DNA of 64,000 nucleotides from JADJPO01 sp963724535 (GCA_963724535.1 CAVRVD010000014.1:372001-436000); one strand, 5' to 3'; shown: positions 32,744 through 43,389, counted from the stretch's first letter. The notes: generated by a model not told the origin, from the letters alone. Program-made: numbers and translations.

Positions 32744-35700
32744 ATGACCCCGAGCCCAGCCACCGATGCCGCGCTGCACGTCCCGACCCACCCCGTGCGG
32801 GTGGTGACCGCGGCCAGCCTCTTCGACGGGCATGACGCCGCCATCACGATCATGCGGCGGATCCTGCAGGCCCAGGGCTGTGAGGTGATCCACCTCGGTC
32901 ACGACCGGTCGGTCGCCGACGTGGTCGCCGCCGCCGTCCAGGAGGATGTCCAGGCGGTCGCGGTGAGCTCCTACCAGGGCGGGCACCTGGAGTACTTCGG
33001 TTACCTGCGCCGGGCGTTGGCCGAGGCCGGGGCTCCGCACGTGCGGGTCTACGGCGGTGGTGGCGGTGTGATCGTCGCCGACGAGATCGCCGCCCTGGCC
33101 GAGCGGGGGGTGCAGATCTTCAGCCCGGACGACGGCCAGCGGCTCGGCCTGGCCGGCATGGTGAACACCATCGTCGCCGACTGCGACGTCGACCTGACCG
33201 AGCAGGCGCCGGAGCTGGACGCGGTGCTGGCCGGTGAGCCGGCGGCGTTGGCGCGCGCGGTCACCGTGCTGGAGCAGGGCAGGGCGCCGGCGGACCTGCT
33301 CGACGCCGTCCACGACCGGGGACGGACAGTCCCGGTGCTCGGGGTGACCGGTACCGGCGGCTCGGGCAAGAGCTCGCTGACCGACGAGCTGCTGCGCCGG
33401 CTGCGCATCGACACCGAGGACAAGGTGCGGGTGGCGGTCCTGGCCATCGACCCGACCCGGCGTCGCGGTGGCGGGGCGTTGCTCGGTGACCGGATCCGGA
33501 TGAACGCTCTGGCGCCCGGGCGCACCTTCATGCGGTCACTGGCCACCCGGGGCGTTCCGGGACTGCCGGAGCGGCTGGCCGACGTGATCGCGGCCTGCCG
33601 GGCGAGCCACGACCTGGTCATCGTCGAGACGCCGGGGATCGGCCAGGGCGACAGCGCGGTCGCCGACCTGGTCGACGTCTCCCTCTACGTGATGACCCCG
33701 GAGTACGGGGCCGCCTCGCAGCTGGAGAAGATCGCCATGCTGGAGGTCGCCGACGTGGTCGCGGTGAACAAGTTCGAGCGGCGCGGTAGCGGCAGCGGTG
33801 CCGATGCGCGGCGTGAGGTGGCCCGTCAGCTGCTGCGCAACCGCGAGGCGTTCGCGTCGGCGTGGCAGGACATGCCGGTGTTCGGGACCAGCGCCGCGCG
33901 GTTCGCCGACGACGGCGTCACCGCGTTGTATCATCATCTACGGGACTTGTTGGCGGACAAGGGACTTGCTGTCACCGGAGGTGTCCTGCCGCGAGCCGTC
34001 GAGGCAGAGCGGAGCAAGGAGCCGACTGGGTTGGTCGGGGTCGTCCCGCCAGGACGGGCCCGCTACCTCGCCGAGGTCGCCGAGACGGTGCACGGGTACC
34101 ACGAGCGCACGGCCGAGCTGGCCGAGGTGGCCCGCCGTCGCCAGCACCTGTCCACCGCCCTGGCGGCGGTGCGCTCGGCCGGGTCGGACGTCGAGCCGCT
34201 GGAACGGCTTGCCGCGCTGGCCGACCGCGAGCTGGACGACGGCACCCGCTCCGCGCTGGAGGCCTGGCCGGCCCGGCGCGAGGCCTACCGCGGCGACACG
34301 CTCGGCTACGTCGTCCGTGGCCGCCAGGTGCATGCCGCCCTGCACCAGACGACCCTGTCCGGCACCCGGGTGCCCCGGGTCGCCGTGCCCCGCACCGAGG
34401 ACCATGGCGAGCTGGTGTCCTTCCTGCGCCGGGAGAACCTGCCCGGGCACTTCCCGTTCACGGCCGGGGTGTTCCCGCTGCGGCGGGACGCCGAGGCGCC
34501 GGCTCGGATGTTCGCCGGTGAGGGCGACCCGTTCCGGACCAACCGGCGCTTCCATCTGCTCTCGGCGGGACAGCCTGCGGCACGGCTGTCCACCGCGTTC
34601 GACTCGGTGACCCTCTACGGGCGGGACCCGGCCGAACAGCCCGACGTGTACGGCAAGGTCGGCACTTCGGGGGTTTCTGTCGCCACCGTCGAGGACCTGC
34701 GCGAGCTCTACCGCGGGTTCGACCTGTGCGCTCCGAACACCTCGGTGTCGATGACCATCAACGGCCCGGCGCCGACGATCCTGGCGATGTTCTTCACCGC
34801 TGCCATCCAGGTGCAGGTGGAGGCCTTCCGCGATGAGCACAACCGCGAGCCGGACGAGGCGGAGCGGGCCGAGATCGCCGACCGCACGCTGCGCACGGTG
34901 CGCGGCACGGTGCAGGCCGACATCCTCAAGGAGGACCAGGGCCAGAACACCTGCATCTTCTCCACCGAGTTCTCGCTGCGGTGCATGGGCGACGTCCAGG
35001 AGTTCTTCATCGCCAACCAGATCCGCAACTTCTACTCGGTCTCGATCAGCGGCTACCACATCGCCGAGGCCGGGGCGAACCCGATCAGTCAGCTGGCCTT
35101 CACCCTGGCCAATGCGTTCACCTACGTGGAGAGCTACCTGGCCCGCGGGATGGCGATCGACGATTTCGCGCCGAACCTGTCGTTCTTCTTCAGCAACGGC
35201 ATGGACGCCGAGTACACGGTGCTCGGCCGGGTGGCTCGGCGGATCTGGGCGGTGGCGATGCGGGAGCGCTACGGCGCCGCGGAGCGATCCCAGAAGCTGA
35301 AGTACCACATCCAGACCTCGGGCCGATCGCTGCACGCCCAGGAGATGGCCTTCAATGACATCCGGACCACGTTGCAGGCGCTGTGCGCGATCTACGACAA
35401 CGCGAACTCGTTGCATACCAACGCCTACGACGAGGCAGTGACCACACCGACGGCGGAGTCGGTACGCCGGGCGCTGGCCATCCAGATGGTCATCGACGCC
35501 GAGTGGGGGCTGGCGGACTGCGAGAACCCGTTGCAGGGCTCCTATGTCGTCGACGAGCTCACCGACCTGGTCGAGGAGGCGGTGCTGACCGAGTTCCAGG
35601 CGATCGATGCACGCGGGGGAGTGCTGGGCGCGATGGAGGCCGGCTACCAGCGCGGCAGGATCCAGGACGAGTCGATGCTGTACGAGCGGCGCAAGCACGA

Positions 35701-36010
35701 CGGGTCGTTGCCGATCGTCGGCGTGAACACCTTCCTCCCCCCTGAGCGCGCCGGCGCCGAGGAGGCTCCTCGCCCGGTCGAGCTGGCCCGTGGCACCGAG
35801 GAGGAGAAGCAGTCCCAGCTTCGCCGGCTGGCGGACTTCCATGCCCGCCACACCGAGGAGGCGCCGGCGGCGCTGGAGCGCCTGAAGCAGGTGACCGCCG
35901 AGGGCGGCAACGTCTTCGCGGAGCTGATGAACGCCGTCCGGGTCTGTTCGCTCGGGCAGATCACCGACGCCTTCTTCGAGGTCGGCGGCCAGTACCGGAG
36001 GGCGCTGTGA
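32744..36010 (+). CDS. icmF: Fused isobutyryl-CoA mutase IcmF
   Basis: A 1088-residue three-part enzyme: B12-binding domain (about 15-150) with DGH at 28-30, His30 being the expected cobalt ligand. A MeaI-type GTPase chaperone domain follows, with Walker A GTGGSGKS (203-210) and LAIDPTRRRGGGALLGDR. The acyl-CoA mutase barrel is about 520-1060 (GKVGTSGVSVATVEDL, ILKEDQGQNTCIFS). It isomerises isobutyryl-CoA and n-butyryl-CoA with adenosylcobalamin; relatives also act on isovaleryl or pivalyl-CoA. The ATG has GGAGGA 8 nt upstream. The stop overlaps the first GTG of the MarR gene. Confidence 0.96.
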   Translation: MTPSPATDAALHVPTHPVRVVTAASLFDGHDAAITIMRRILQAQGCEVIHLGHDRSVADVVAAAVQEDVQAVAVSSYQGGHLEYFGYLRRALAEAGAPHVRVYGGGGGVIVADEIAALAERGVQIFSPDDGQRLGLAGMVNTIVADCDVDLTEQAPELDAVLAGEPAALARAVTVLEQGRAPADLLDAVHDRGRTVPVLGVTGTGGSGKSSLTDELLRRLRIDTEDKVRVAVLAIDPTRRRGGGALLGDRIRMNALAPGRTFMRSLATRGVPGLPERLADVIAACRASHDLVIVETPGIGQGDSAVADLVDVSLYVMTPEYGAASQLEKIAMLEVADVVAVNKFERRGSGSGADARREVARQLLRNREAFASAWQDMPVFGTSAARFADDGVTALYHHLRDLLADKGLAVTGGVLPRAVEAERSKEPTGLVGVVPPGRARYLAEVAETVHGYHERTAELAEVARRRQHLSTALAAVRSAGSDVEPLERLAALADRELDDGTRSALEAWPARREAYRGDTLGYVVRGRQVHAALHQTTLSGTRVPRVAVPRTEDHGELVSFLRRENLPGHFPFTAGVFPLRRDAEAPARMFAGEGDPFRTNRRFHLLSAGQPAARLSTAFDSVTLYGRDPAEQPDVYGKVGTSGVSVATVEDLRELYRGFDLCAPNTSVSMTINGPAPTILAMFFTAAIQVQVEAFRDEHNREPDEAERAEIADRTLRTVRGTVQADILKEDQGQNTCIFSTEFSLRCMGDVQEFFIANQIRNFYSVSISGYHIAEAGANPISQLAFTLANAFTYVESYLARGMAIDDFAPNLSFFFSNGMDAEYTVLGRVARRIWAVAMRERYGAAERSQKLKYHIQTSGRSLHAQEMAFNDIRTTLQALCAIYDNANSLHTNAYDEAVTTPTAESVRRALAIQMVIDAEWGLADCENPLQGSYVVDELTDLVEEAVLTEFQAIDARGGVLGAMEAGYQRGRIQDESMLYERRKHDGSLPIVGVNTFLPPERAGAEEAPRPVELARGTEEEKQSQLRRLADFHARHTEEAPAALERLKQVTAEGGNVFAELMNAVRVCSLGQITDAFFEVGGQYRRAL

Positions 36011-36060
36011 GCGGAGCGAACCGGAAGGGCGCTGTGAGCGGAGCGAACCGGAAGGGCACT
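36007..36060. repeat. Tandem 27-bp duplication carrying a start codon
   Basis: Two copies (36007-36033 and 36034-36060), differing at one base near the end (GCGCT/GCACT), followed by a partial third beginning GTGAGCGG at 36061. Each copy opens with GTG and ends in a GGAAGGG ribosome binding site for the next copy, so the unit is a complete initiation module in frame. Confidence 0.9.
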
Positions 36061-36567
36061 GTGAGCGGGAAGCCGTTGGTCTTCGACCCGGTCGCCGAGG
36101 CGCGTCGGCACTGGGAGCGCTCCGGATGGACCGAGGCAGCCCCGGGCATGGCGATGGTGACCTCGCTGATGCGGGCCCAGCAGATCCTGCTCGCCCGGAT
36201 CGAGGAGGTGCTGCGGCCGCACGAGCTGACCTTCGCCCGCTACGAGGTGCTCGCGCTGCTGTCGTTCACCCGTACCGGGTCACTGCCGCTGGCCCGGCTG
36301 GGTGAGCGGCTGCAAGTGCATCCGGCGAGCGTCACCAACGTTGTCGACCGGCTGTGCGCCCAGGACCTCGTCGTCCGCATCCCGCACCCCAGTGACCGCC
36401 GGGCCACCCTGGCCGAGATCACAGACGCAGGACGGGTGTTGGTCCGGGCGGCCACCGAGGACCTGAACGCCAAGGTCTTCACCGCTCCCGGCTTGGACCC
36501 GGACGGCGTCGACCGGCTGGTGGCCCTGCTCACCGACCTGCGTCGCGACGCCGGCGACTTCGTGTAG
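36007..36567 (+). CDS. MarR family transcriptional regulator
   Basis: 186 residues from the first GTG. The winged helix covers about 75-145 (LARLGERLQVHPASVTNVVDRL for the recognition region, then DRRATLAEITDAG for the wing). It is coupled to icmF by a GTGA overlap and so probably controls CoA-ester metabolism, perhaps its own operon. The N-terminus reads SGANRKG twice because of the 27-bp duplication, and starts at 36007, 36034 and 36061 are all preceded by GGAGGG or GGAAGGG, giving products of 186, 177 and 168 residues. Which is used cannot be told. Confidence 0.88.
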   Translation: MSGANRKGAVSGANRKGTVSGKPLVFDPVAEARRHWERSGWTEAAPGMAMVTSLMRAQQILLARIEEVLRPHELTFARYEVLALLSFTRTGSLPLARLGERLQVHPASVTNVVDRLCAQDLVVRIPHPSDRRATLAEITDAGRVLVRAATEDLNAKVFTAPGLDPDGVDRLVALLTDLRRDAGDFV

Positions 36568-36572
36568 CCCGC

Positions 36573-38666
36573 TCACCGCGGTGTTGCTGCCCCCGAGCCG
36601 GCGAGGCGCTCCCAGAGGAACTCGTAGGACAGGGCCCTCAGGTGGGCCGCCTGCTCGTTGCTGGCCGCGCCGCCGTGCCCGCCCTCGATGTTCTCGTAGT
36701 AGGTGACGTCCTTGCCGGCGGTCAGCATCAGGGCGGCCATCTTGCGGGCATGCGCCGGGTGCACCCGGTCATCGCGGGTCGAGGTCGTGAACAGCACCGG
36801 CGGGTAGTCGGCCGATGGGTCGAACAGGTGGTAGGGGGAGAACGTCCGCAGGAACTCCCAGTCGCGCGGGTCGTCCGGGTCGCCGTACTCGGCCACCCAG
36901 GACGCCCCGGCCAGCAGATGGCTGTACCGCTTCATGTCCAGCAGCGGCACCTCGATCACCACGGCGCCGAACAGCTCAGGGTGCCGGACGAGCATGTTGC
37001 CGGCCATCAGCCCGCCGTTCGAGCCACCCTGGACGCCGAGGTGCGCCGCTGAGGTGATCCCCCGCGCCACCAGGTCGCGGGCCACCGCGGCCAGGTCCTC
37101 GTAGCAGCGGTGCCGCTCCGCCCTCAGCGCCGCCTGGTGCCAGCGCGGCCCGTACTCCCCGCCGCCGCGGATGTTTGCTGACACGTAGACCCCGCCGCGC
37201 TCCAGCCACGCCCGGCCGAGGGCGCCGGAGTAGCTGGGGGTCAAGGAGACCTCGAACCCGCCGTAGGCGTAGAGCAGGGTGGGTGCGCTGCCGTCCCGGG
37301 GCCGGTCCGCCCGGCGGACCACGAAGTAGGGCACCCCGGTGCCGTCGGCCGAGGTCGCGAAGTGCTGCTCGGTCGCCAGCCCCTCGGCGTCGAAGAACCG
37401 TGGCATCGACTTCAGCGCCTCGCCAGCGCCGAGCCGGCCGTCCTCGGTGATCGTGGCCAGCGACAGGGTGGTCGGGGTCAGGAAGTCGGTGCTGGTCACC
37501 CAGACGTCGTCGCGGTCGCGAGCATCGACCGCCGAGACGGTGATCGTGCCCGTCCCGGACAGCCCCTCGACCCCGCGGTGGGTGAACACGCCGTCGGGTC
37601 CTGGCGTGAGCACCTCGACCAGGTTGGTCACGTCCTGGAGGATGGTCAGCACCAGGTGGTTGCGGGTCCAGGTCGAACCGGCCAAGGAGCTGGTCGGTGT
37701 GGGGGAGTAGAGGACCTGGAAGTCTCGTGACCCCGACAGGACGTCGGCCAGGCGGGCCGCCAGCAAGGCCCCGGCCGGGTAGGTGGTCCCACCTACCGCC
37801 CAGTCCTGGCGCAGCTCGACGGTGAGCCACTCGCGGTGCACCCCCTCCTCGGCCGATAGCGGGGTGTCGATCATCGTGAGGGCATCGTCGTCGCCGAGTA
37901 GGTACAGCTCGCCGGTCCAGAAGGAGATGCGGCGGGTCAGGAACGTCCTCTCGAACCCCGGCGTGGTGTCATGACTGCCCGCGACCGCAACGTCCTCCAG
38001 CTTGCCCTCGAACAGGGTCCGTGCCGCGTGCAGCGGCGTCCCGCGACGCCACCGCCGGACCACCCGCGGATAGCCCGAGGCCGTCAGCGAGCCCTCGCCG
38101 AAGTCGGTGCAGACCAGCACGGTGTCGCGGTCGATCCAGGCGCTTCCACCCTTGGCCTCGGGACGGTAGAAGCCGTTCTCCACGAAAGTCTTCGTCTGCA
38201 GGTCGAACTCGCGGGTGACGTCGGCGTCGGAGCCGCCGCGGGACAGCTCCACCAGCGCGAACCGGTAGGCATCGGCCTCGTCCGACGGGTCGCCACGCCA
38301 CACGTTCGCTCCGTGCCAGACCCAGTTCTCGCCCTCTGCCGCGTTGAGCGCGTCCACGTCGAGCAGCGTCTCCCACGCCGGCTCCTGGTCGCGGTAGGAC
38401 TCGACCGGGGTTCGGCGCCAGAGCCCCCGCTCGTGCTCGGCATCGGTCCAGAAGTTGTAGTAGTGGTCGCCACGGCGGGTCACGTAGGGGATCTTGGCGT
38501 CGGAGTCCAGGACCTCCAGGATCCGGGACTTGGTCAGAGCGAAGGAGTCCGTGGCCAGGCGCTGCGCCTTCTCGGCGTTGCGGGCCCGCACCCAGGCGAG
38601 TGCCTCCTCGCCGTCGACGTCCTCCAACCAGGCATGGGGGTCGGTCGAGCCGTCGGCCGCGCTCAC
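36573..38666 (-). CDS. Prolyl oligopeptidase family protein (S9)
   Basis: A 697-residue serine peptidase. A seven-bladed propeller occupies about 60-430 and the alpha/beta-hydrolase part follows. Nucleophile S549 lies in GGSNGG, and Asp near 633 and His near 664 (GGHGG) complete the triad. No signal peptide is seen, so it is probably cytoplasmic, cutting short proline-containing peptides. The GTG at 38664-38666 overlaps the pncA stop (GTGA); the long open frame upstream is a shadow of pncA. It ends 5 nt from the convergent MarR gene. Confidence 0.92.
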   Translation of the reverse strand: MSAADGSTDPHAWLEDVDGEEALAWVRARNAEKAQRLATDSFALTKSRILEVLDSDAKIPYVTRRGDHYYNFWTDAEHERGLWRRTPVESYRDQEPAWETLLDVDALNAAEGENWVWHGANVWRGDPSDEADAYRFALVELSRGGSDADVTREFDLQTKTFVENGFYRPEAKGGSAWIDRDTVLVCTDFGEGSLTASGYPRVVRRWRRGTPLHAARTLFEGKLEDVAVAGSHDTTPGFERTFLTRRISFWTGELYLLGDDDALTMIDTPLSAEEGVHREWLTVELRQDWAVGGTTYPAGALLAARLADVLSGSRDFQVLYSPTPTSSLAGSTWTRNHLVLTILQDVTNLVEVLTPGPDGVFTHRGVEGLSGTGTITVSAVDARDRDDVWVTSTDFLTPTTLSLATITEDGRLGAGEALKSMPRFFDAEGLATEQHFATSADGTGVPYFVVRRADRPRDGSAPTLLYAYGGFEVSLTPSYSGALGRAWLERGGVYVSANIRGGGEYGPRWHQAALRAERHRCYEDLAAVARDLVARGITSAAHLGVQGGSNGGLMAGNMLVRHPELFGAVVIEVPLLDMKRYSHLLAGASWVAEYGDPDDPRDWEFLRTFSPYHLFDPSADYPPVLFTTSTRDDRVHPAHARKMAALMLTAGKDVTYYENIEGGHGGAASNEQAAHLRALSYEFLWERLAGSGAATPR

Positions 38667-39295
38667 GCATCCACCACGGGCTCGCCGAGCAGCATCACCC
38701 CGGCGCCGGACAGCTCGGCCAGGGCGGCGCGGGTGGTCTCCTTCGCCACTGCCGCGGTCAGGTCCAGCAGGACCCGGGTGGCGAGGCCCTCCCGGACGGC
38801 GTCCAGCGCGGTCGCGCGCACGCAGTGGTCGGTGGCGATGCCGACCACGTCGACCTCGCTGACCCCCTTCTGCCGCAACCAGTCCGCCAGGGCGACCGCA
38901 CCGCCCGCGGCTGCGCCGTCCAGGCAGCCCTCGAACCCTGAGTAGGCGGCGGTGTGCTCGCCCTTGTGGAACCAGGCCTCGATGAGCCCGTCCGTGATGG
39001 CATCGGCGAGGGCCGGGTGGCTGTCGGCGCCGGAGGTGCCGACCACGCAGTGCTGCGGCCACGTGTCGACGAAGTCCGGTCCGGGAGGTGTGGGCGCGAA
39101 GTGGCTGCCCGGGTCGACGTGCCAGTCCCGGGTCCCGGCCACCGCGGCATAGGTGCCCTGCTGGGCCCTCAGGTACTCGGCGATCCGGTGCGCGACGCCG
39201 GTGCCGCCGGCCACCGCCAGCGACCCGCCCTCGCAGAAGTCGTTCTGAACGTCCACCACGACCAGCGCCCGGCCGGAGTCGGTGGGTGTGTTCAT
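38663..39295 (-). CDS. pncA: Nicotinamidase
   Basis: A 210-residue isochorismatase-fold hydrolase converting nicotinamide to nicotinate in NAD salvage. The catalytic triad is D15, K111 and C158 (IATDHCV), with a metal site of D57, H59 and H65. In mycobacteria this enzyme also activates pyrazinamide. It overlaps pncB by ATGA at its start and the S9 peptidase gene by GTGA at its end, so all three are translated from one message. Product nicotinate is the substrate of the pncB enzyme. Confidence 0.94.
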   Translation of the reverse strand: MNTPTDSGRALVVVDVQNDFCEGGSLAVAGGTGVAHRIAEYLRAQQGTYAAVAGTRDWHVDPGSHFAPTPPGPDFVDTWPQHCVVGTSGADSHPALADAITDGLIEAWFHKGEHTAAYSGFEGCLDGAAAGGAVALADWLRQKGVSEVDVVGIATDHCVRATALDAVREGLATRVLLDLTAAVAKETTRAALAELSGAGVMLLGEPVVDA

Positions 39296-40599
39296 CGGCC
39301 TGCCTCCATCGCTGCGTGCGTCATCACTGTCGGGATCACCGGTTCCCCTCGGGAGAGCTGGTGGGCGGTTACCGGCAGCTCGGCGAACGACGCTGCGTGT
39401 CGGGACCGGGCCTCCGTCAGCCCTTCACGCCCCACGATCTCACCCTCGGCGACCAATCGCCTCAGCAACGGTCGGTCGTCACCGTCGTTCTCGGGCGGGC
39501 TGCCGACGCCGATCACCTCCGCCTCGGCCACACCCCGGGTCAGGCGTCGCAGTGCCCACTTCCGTCCGCCGACGCCGACCTTCTCCCGGCTGTTCTTCGC
39601 CACCGCGACCAGCCCCCCGTCGGCGCCCTGGCGCGCCACCAGCTTGTAGACGAGTCCGGCGGTCGGTGCCCCGGAGCCGGTGACCAGTGAGGTGCCGACC
39701 CCGTAGGCGTCCACCGGGGCGGCGGCCAGCGCGGCGATCGCGTACTCATCGAGGTCGCTGGTCACCACGATCTGCGTCGCCGTGGCGCCCAACCGGTTCA
39801 GCTGGTCGCGCACCGTGACGGCCTGCTCCAGCAGGTCGCCCGAGTCCAGCCGGACGGCGCCCAGCTCGGTCCCGGCGACCTGGACCGCCAGCTCCACGCC
39901 CCTCGTCACGTCGTAGGTGTCGACCAGCAGGGTCGTGCCCGGTCCGAGGCTCATCACCTGCGCGGCGAACGCCCCGCGCTCGTCGTCGTGCACCAGCGTG
40001 AACGCGTGCGCGGCGGTGCCGACGGTGGGGATGGCGTAGCGCCGTCCGGCCTCGAGGTTGCTGGTCGAGGCGAACCCGGCGACGTAGGCGGCGCGAGCGG
40101 CAGCGACCGCCGCGGCCTCGTGGGTGCGCCGGCTGCCCATCTCCAGGCACGGCCGTCCGCTGGCGGCCAACGTCATCCGGCTGGCCGCACCGGCGATCGC
40201 GCTGTCGTGGTTGAGGACCGACAGCACCAGGGTCTCCAGCAGCACGCCGTGGGCGAAGTCCGACTCCACGACGAGGATCGGCGAGCCCGGGAAGAACGTC
40301 TCACCCTCCCCGTACCCCCACACGTCGCCCTCGAAGCGATAGCCGGCCAGCCAGGCCAGCGTCGCGGCGTCCACCACCCGGTCCTGCTCCAGCGCCGCCA
40401 GCTCCTGCTCACCGAACCGGAAGTCCGCCAGCGCCTCGAGCAACCGTCCGGTCCCGGCGACCACCCCGTACCGGCGTCCCTCCGGCAGCCGCCGGGCGAA
40501 CACCTCGAACACGCAGCGACGCGAGGCGGCGCCGCTGCGCAGTGCGGCCTCGACCATGGTCAGCTCGTACCGGTCGGTGAGCAGGGCGGTGCTGGTCAT
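39292..40599 (-). CDS. pncB: Nicotinate phosphoribosyltransferase
   Basis: A 435-residue enzyme making nicotinate mononucleotide from nicotinate and PRPP at the expense of ATP. Typical segments are TDRYELTMVEAAL at the start, RMTLAASGRPCLEMGSRRTH, the phosphoribosyl-binding AVRLDSGDL and the VGTSLVTG loop. It is first in the pncB-pncA-S9 operon and divergent from clpS across 79 nt, the same arrangement as mycobacterial Rv1330c/Rv1331. Start ATG at 40597-40599. Confidence 0.95.
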   Translation of the reverse strand: MTSTALLTDRYELTMVEAALRSGAASRRCVFEVFARRLPEGRRYGVVAGTGRLLEALADFRFGEQELAALEQDRVVDAATLAWLAGYRFEGDVWGYGEGETFFPGSPILVVESDFAHGVLLETLVLSVLNHDSAIAGAASRMTLAASGRPCLEMGSRRTHEAAAVAAARAAYVAGFASTSNLEAGRRYAIPTVGTAAHAFTLVHDDERGAFAAQVMSLGPGTTLLVDTYDVTRGVELAVQVAGTELGAVRLDSGDLLEQAVTVRDQLNRLGATATQIVVTSDLDEYAIAALAAAPVDAYGVGTSLVTGSGAPTAGLVYKLVARQGADGGLVAVAKNSREKVGVGGRKWALRRLTRGVAEAEVIGVGSPPENDGDDRPLLRRLVAEGEIVGREGLTEARSRHAASFAELPVTAHQLSRGEPVIPTVMTHAAMEAGR

Positions 40600-40666
40600 C
40601 GCGTCACAGTAGTCCCGCGCCTGCTGTGCGTGGTCCAGGCGTTTCGGCCTGGCCAGCCCCCTTGCC

Positions 40667-40672
40667 TAGAGT
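40667..40672 (+). promoter_or_regulatory. -10 box (TAGAGT) of leaderless clpS
   Basis: TAGAGT ends 6 nt before the clpS GTG at 40679. TTTCGG at 40642-40647 is a possible -35, 19 nt away. Confidence 0.6.
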
Positions 40673-40678
40673 GGTGTC

Positions 40679-40969
40679 GTGCCCGTGGCCCCGGTCGAGA
40701 TCGAGCAGCCGGAAACCGTCGAGTCCACCCGGCTCGACATCCCGTGGGTGACCATCGTCTGGAACGACCCGGTCAACCTGATGTCCTACGTGGCCCACGT
40801 GTTCCAGACCTACTTCGGCTACTCCAAGGCCAAGGCGACCCGGCTGATGATGGACGTGCACACCAAGGGCCGTGCCGTGGTTGCGAACGGCACCCGTGAG
40901 GAGATGGAGCGCGACACCACGGCGATGCACGAGTACGGTCTCTGGGCGACCTTCCAGAAGGACAGCTGA
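40679..40969 (+). CDS. clpS: ClpS adaptor protein
   Basis: 96 residues. It delivers N-degron substrates to the Clp protease. The conserved core is VTIVWNDPVNLMSYVAHVF with the substrate-pocket Asn-Asp and the MMDVHTKGRAVV segment that touches ClpA/ClpC. The N-terminal tail of about 22 residues is flexible. The GTG start is fixed by the -10 box. The stop overlaps the next ATG by one base (TGATG). Confidence 0.95.
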   Translation: MPVAPVEIEQPETVESTRLDIPWVTIVWNDPVNLMSYVAHVFQTYFGYSKAKATRLMMDVHTKGRAVVANGTREEMERDTTAMHEYGLWATFQKDS

Positions 40970-41613
40970 TGGCACTGGGCCGGACGGCACCGCCGTTCAA
41001 GCGTCGTCGAGGTGGCGGGGGCAGGGTGGCGGTGAACATCGCCGAGGCCGAGCGGCTCTTCCTCGCGGGGCTGCTCGAGGAGGTCGCCGGACTGCTCGAT
41101 GAGGACCGCGACCTCGGCCAGGGTGCAGACCGGGCCGAGGGGGACATCTGGGCCGCGTTCGAGGCCTCGCTGCGCACCTCGCCCCCCAGCGACCCGGCCG
41201 TGGCCCGCCTGCTTCCGGACGGCAGCCGCGACAACGCCGAGCTCGCGCAGAGCTTTCGCAGGCTCACCGAGCACACGCTGCGCGAGCGCAAGCGTTCGGC
41301 GCTGTCGGTGGCCGCCACGGCCCTGCGCCGCCCGGATCCGGTCGTGCTCGTCACCGAGGAGGCGACGGCGCTGCTCAAGGGCCTGACCGATGTCCGCCTG
41401 GTGCTCGCTGAGCGGCTGGACCTGCGCACCGACGAGGACGCGGTTCGGCTGCACCTGCGGCTGCAGCGCGTCGAGCCTGCCGACCCCGACCCCGACCCCG
41501 ACACGGACCCCGACACGGAGCCGGCGGACCCGGCCCAGACCCGGTGGGAACGCATGGCCGCGGTCTACGAGGCGCTCACCTGGTGGCAGGAGTCCCTGGT
41601 CGCCGCCCTGTGA
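40969..41613 (+). CDS. DUF2017 family protein
   Basis: 214 residues, an actinobacterial family of unknown function that regularly follows clpS (Rv1332 in M. tuberculosis). The helical body has LFLAGLLEEVAGLLDE and LLKGLTDVRLVLAERLDL. Near 170-186 it carries a DPDPDPDTDPDTEP stretch from a short DNA repeat at about 41478-41522 that may vary among strains. Coupling to clpS (TGATG) suggests joint expression and possibly a link to proteolysis. Confidence 0.85.
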   Translation: MALGRTAPPFKRRRGGGGRVAVNIAEAERLFLAGLLEEVAGLLDEDRDLGQGADRAEGDIWAAFEASLRTSPPSDPAVARLLPDGSRDNAELAQSFRRLTEHTLRERKRSALSVAATALRRPDPVVLVTEEATALLKGLTDVRLVLAERLDLRTDEDAVRLHLRLQRVEPADPDPDPDTDPDTEPADPAQTRWERMAAVYEALTWWQESLVAAL

Positions 41614-41707
41614 CCGCCTGACGGGCCGGGACCGCGGCAGGGCCCGAACGTGAGGCTGTTCCCCAGGTCACTGTCGCGAGCAGAGTCGGCCTGAGGGGAC
41701 GAGCGCG

Positions 41708-41713
41708 TACCCT
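41708..41713 (+). promoter_or_regulatory. -10 box (TACCCT) of leaderless murI
   Basis: TACCCT ends 7 nt before the GTG at 41721. Confidence 0.5.
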
Positions 41714-41720
41714 CTCTGAC

Positions 41721-42559
<839 letters not shown>

Positions 42560-42563
<4 letters not shown>

Positions 42564-43354
42564 GACTGACGGTGGTCGGCTGCGCCGGCTCGTTCCCCTC
42601 GCCCGACTCGCCGGCGTCGTGCTACCTGGTCGAGGCCGACCACGTCGACGGACGGCGTTGGCGAGTGCTGCTCGACCTCGGCAGCGGCGCCCTGGGCCCG
42701 CTGCAGGCCCGGCTTGCGCCGGCGACGCTGCGGGACCTGGACGCCGTCCTGCTCAGCCACCTGCATCCCGACCACTGCCTGGACCTGTGTGGGCTCTACG
42801 TGGCCCTCGCCTACGACCCGGCCGGGCCCCCGGCGGACCGGTTGCCCGTGTTCGGTCCGACCGGGACCTCGCAGCGTCTGGAACGCGCCTACGGAGACCA
42901 CGAGCACGGTTCACTGGCCAAGTACTTCGACGTGCGGGATTGGGCCGAGTCCCGGCCCGAGCGTTTCGGCCCGTTCACGGTCATCCCGCGTCGTGTCGAG
43001 CATCCGGTGCAGGCCTACGGCCTGCGGGTCGAGCACGGCGACGCGGTGCTGGCCTACAGCGGCGACACCGACGCCTGCGACGCGCTGGTCGAGCTGGCCA
43101 CCGGCGCCGACCTGCTGCTCGCCGAGGCCTCGTTCATCGAGGGCCGGGACAGCGCCCGTGGCGTGCACCTGACCGGCCGGCGGGCCGGCGAGACCGCCCA
43201 ACGGGCCGGCGCTGCGCGGCTGGTGCTCACCCACCAGCCGACCTGGACCGCCCCCGAGGTCGTGGCCGCCGAGGCGCGTGAGGTCTACCCCGGCCCGGTG
43301 GAGACGGCACGACCGGGCGCGGCGTGGACGCTGGACCCGGTGACCACCGACTGA
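42560..43354 (+). CDS. MBL-fold hydrolase, Rv1339-like
   Basis: 264 residues of the metallo-beta-lactamase fold with the metal motif H67xH69xD71H72 (LLSHLHPDHCLD) and later metal ligands in VEHPVQAYG and YSGDTDACD, plus VLTHQPTW. Its place between murI and rph is that of M. tuberculosis Rv1339, which has been described as an unusual class II cyclic nucleotide phosphodiesterase, so cAMP hydrolysis is a reasonable expectation. RNase Z-like activity is the alternative. GTG/ATGA coupling to murI. Confidence 0.85.
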
Positions 43355-43389
43355 CCGACGCCCGTGGCGGCCGGGCCGGCTCGGTCGCA

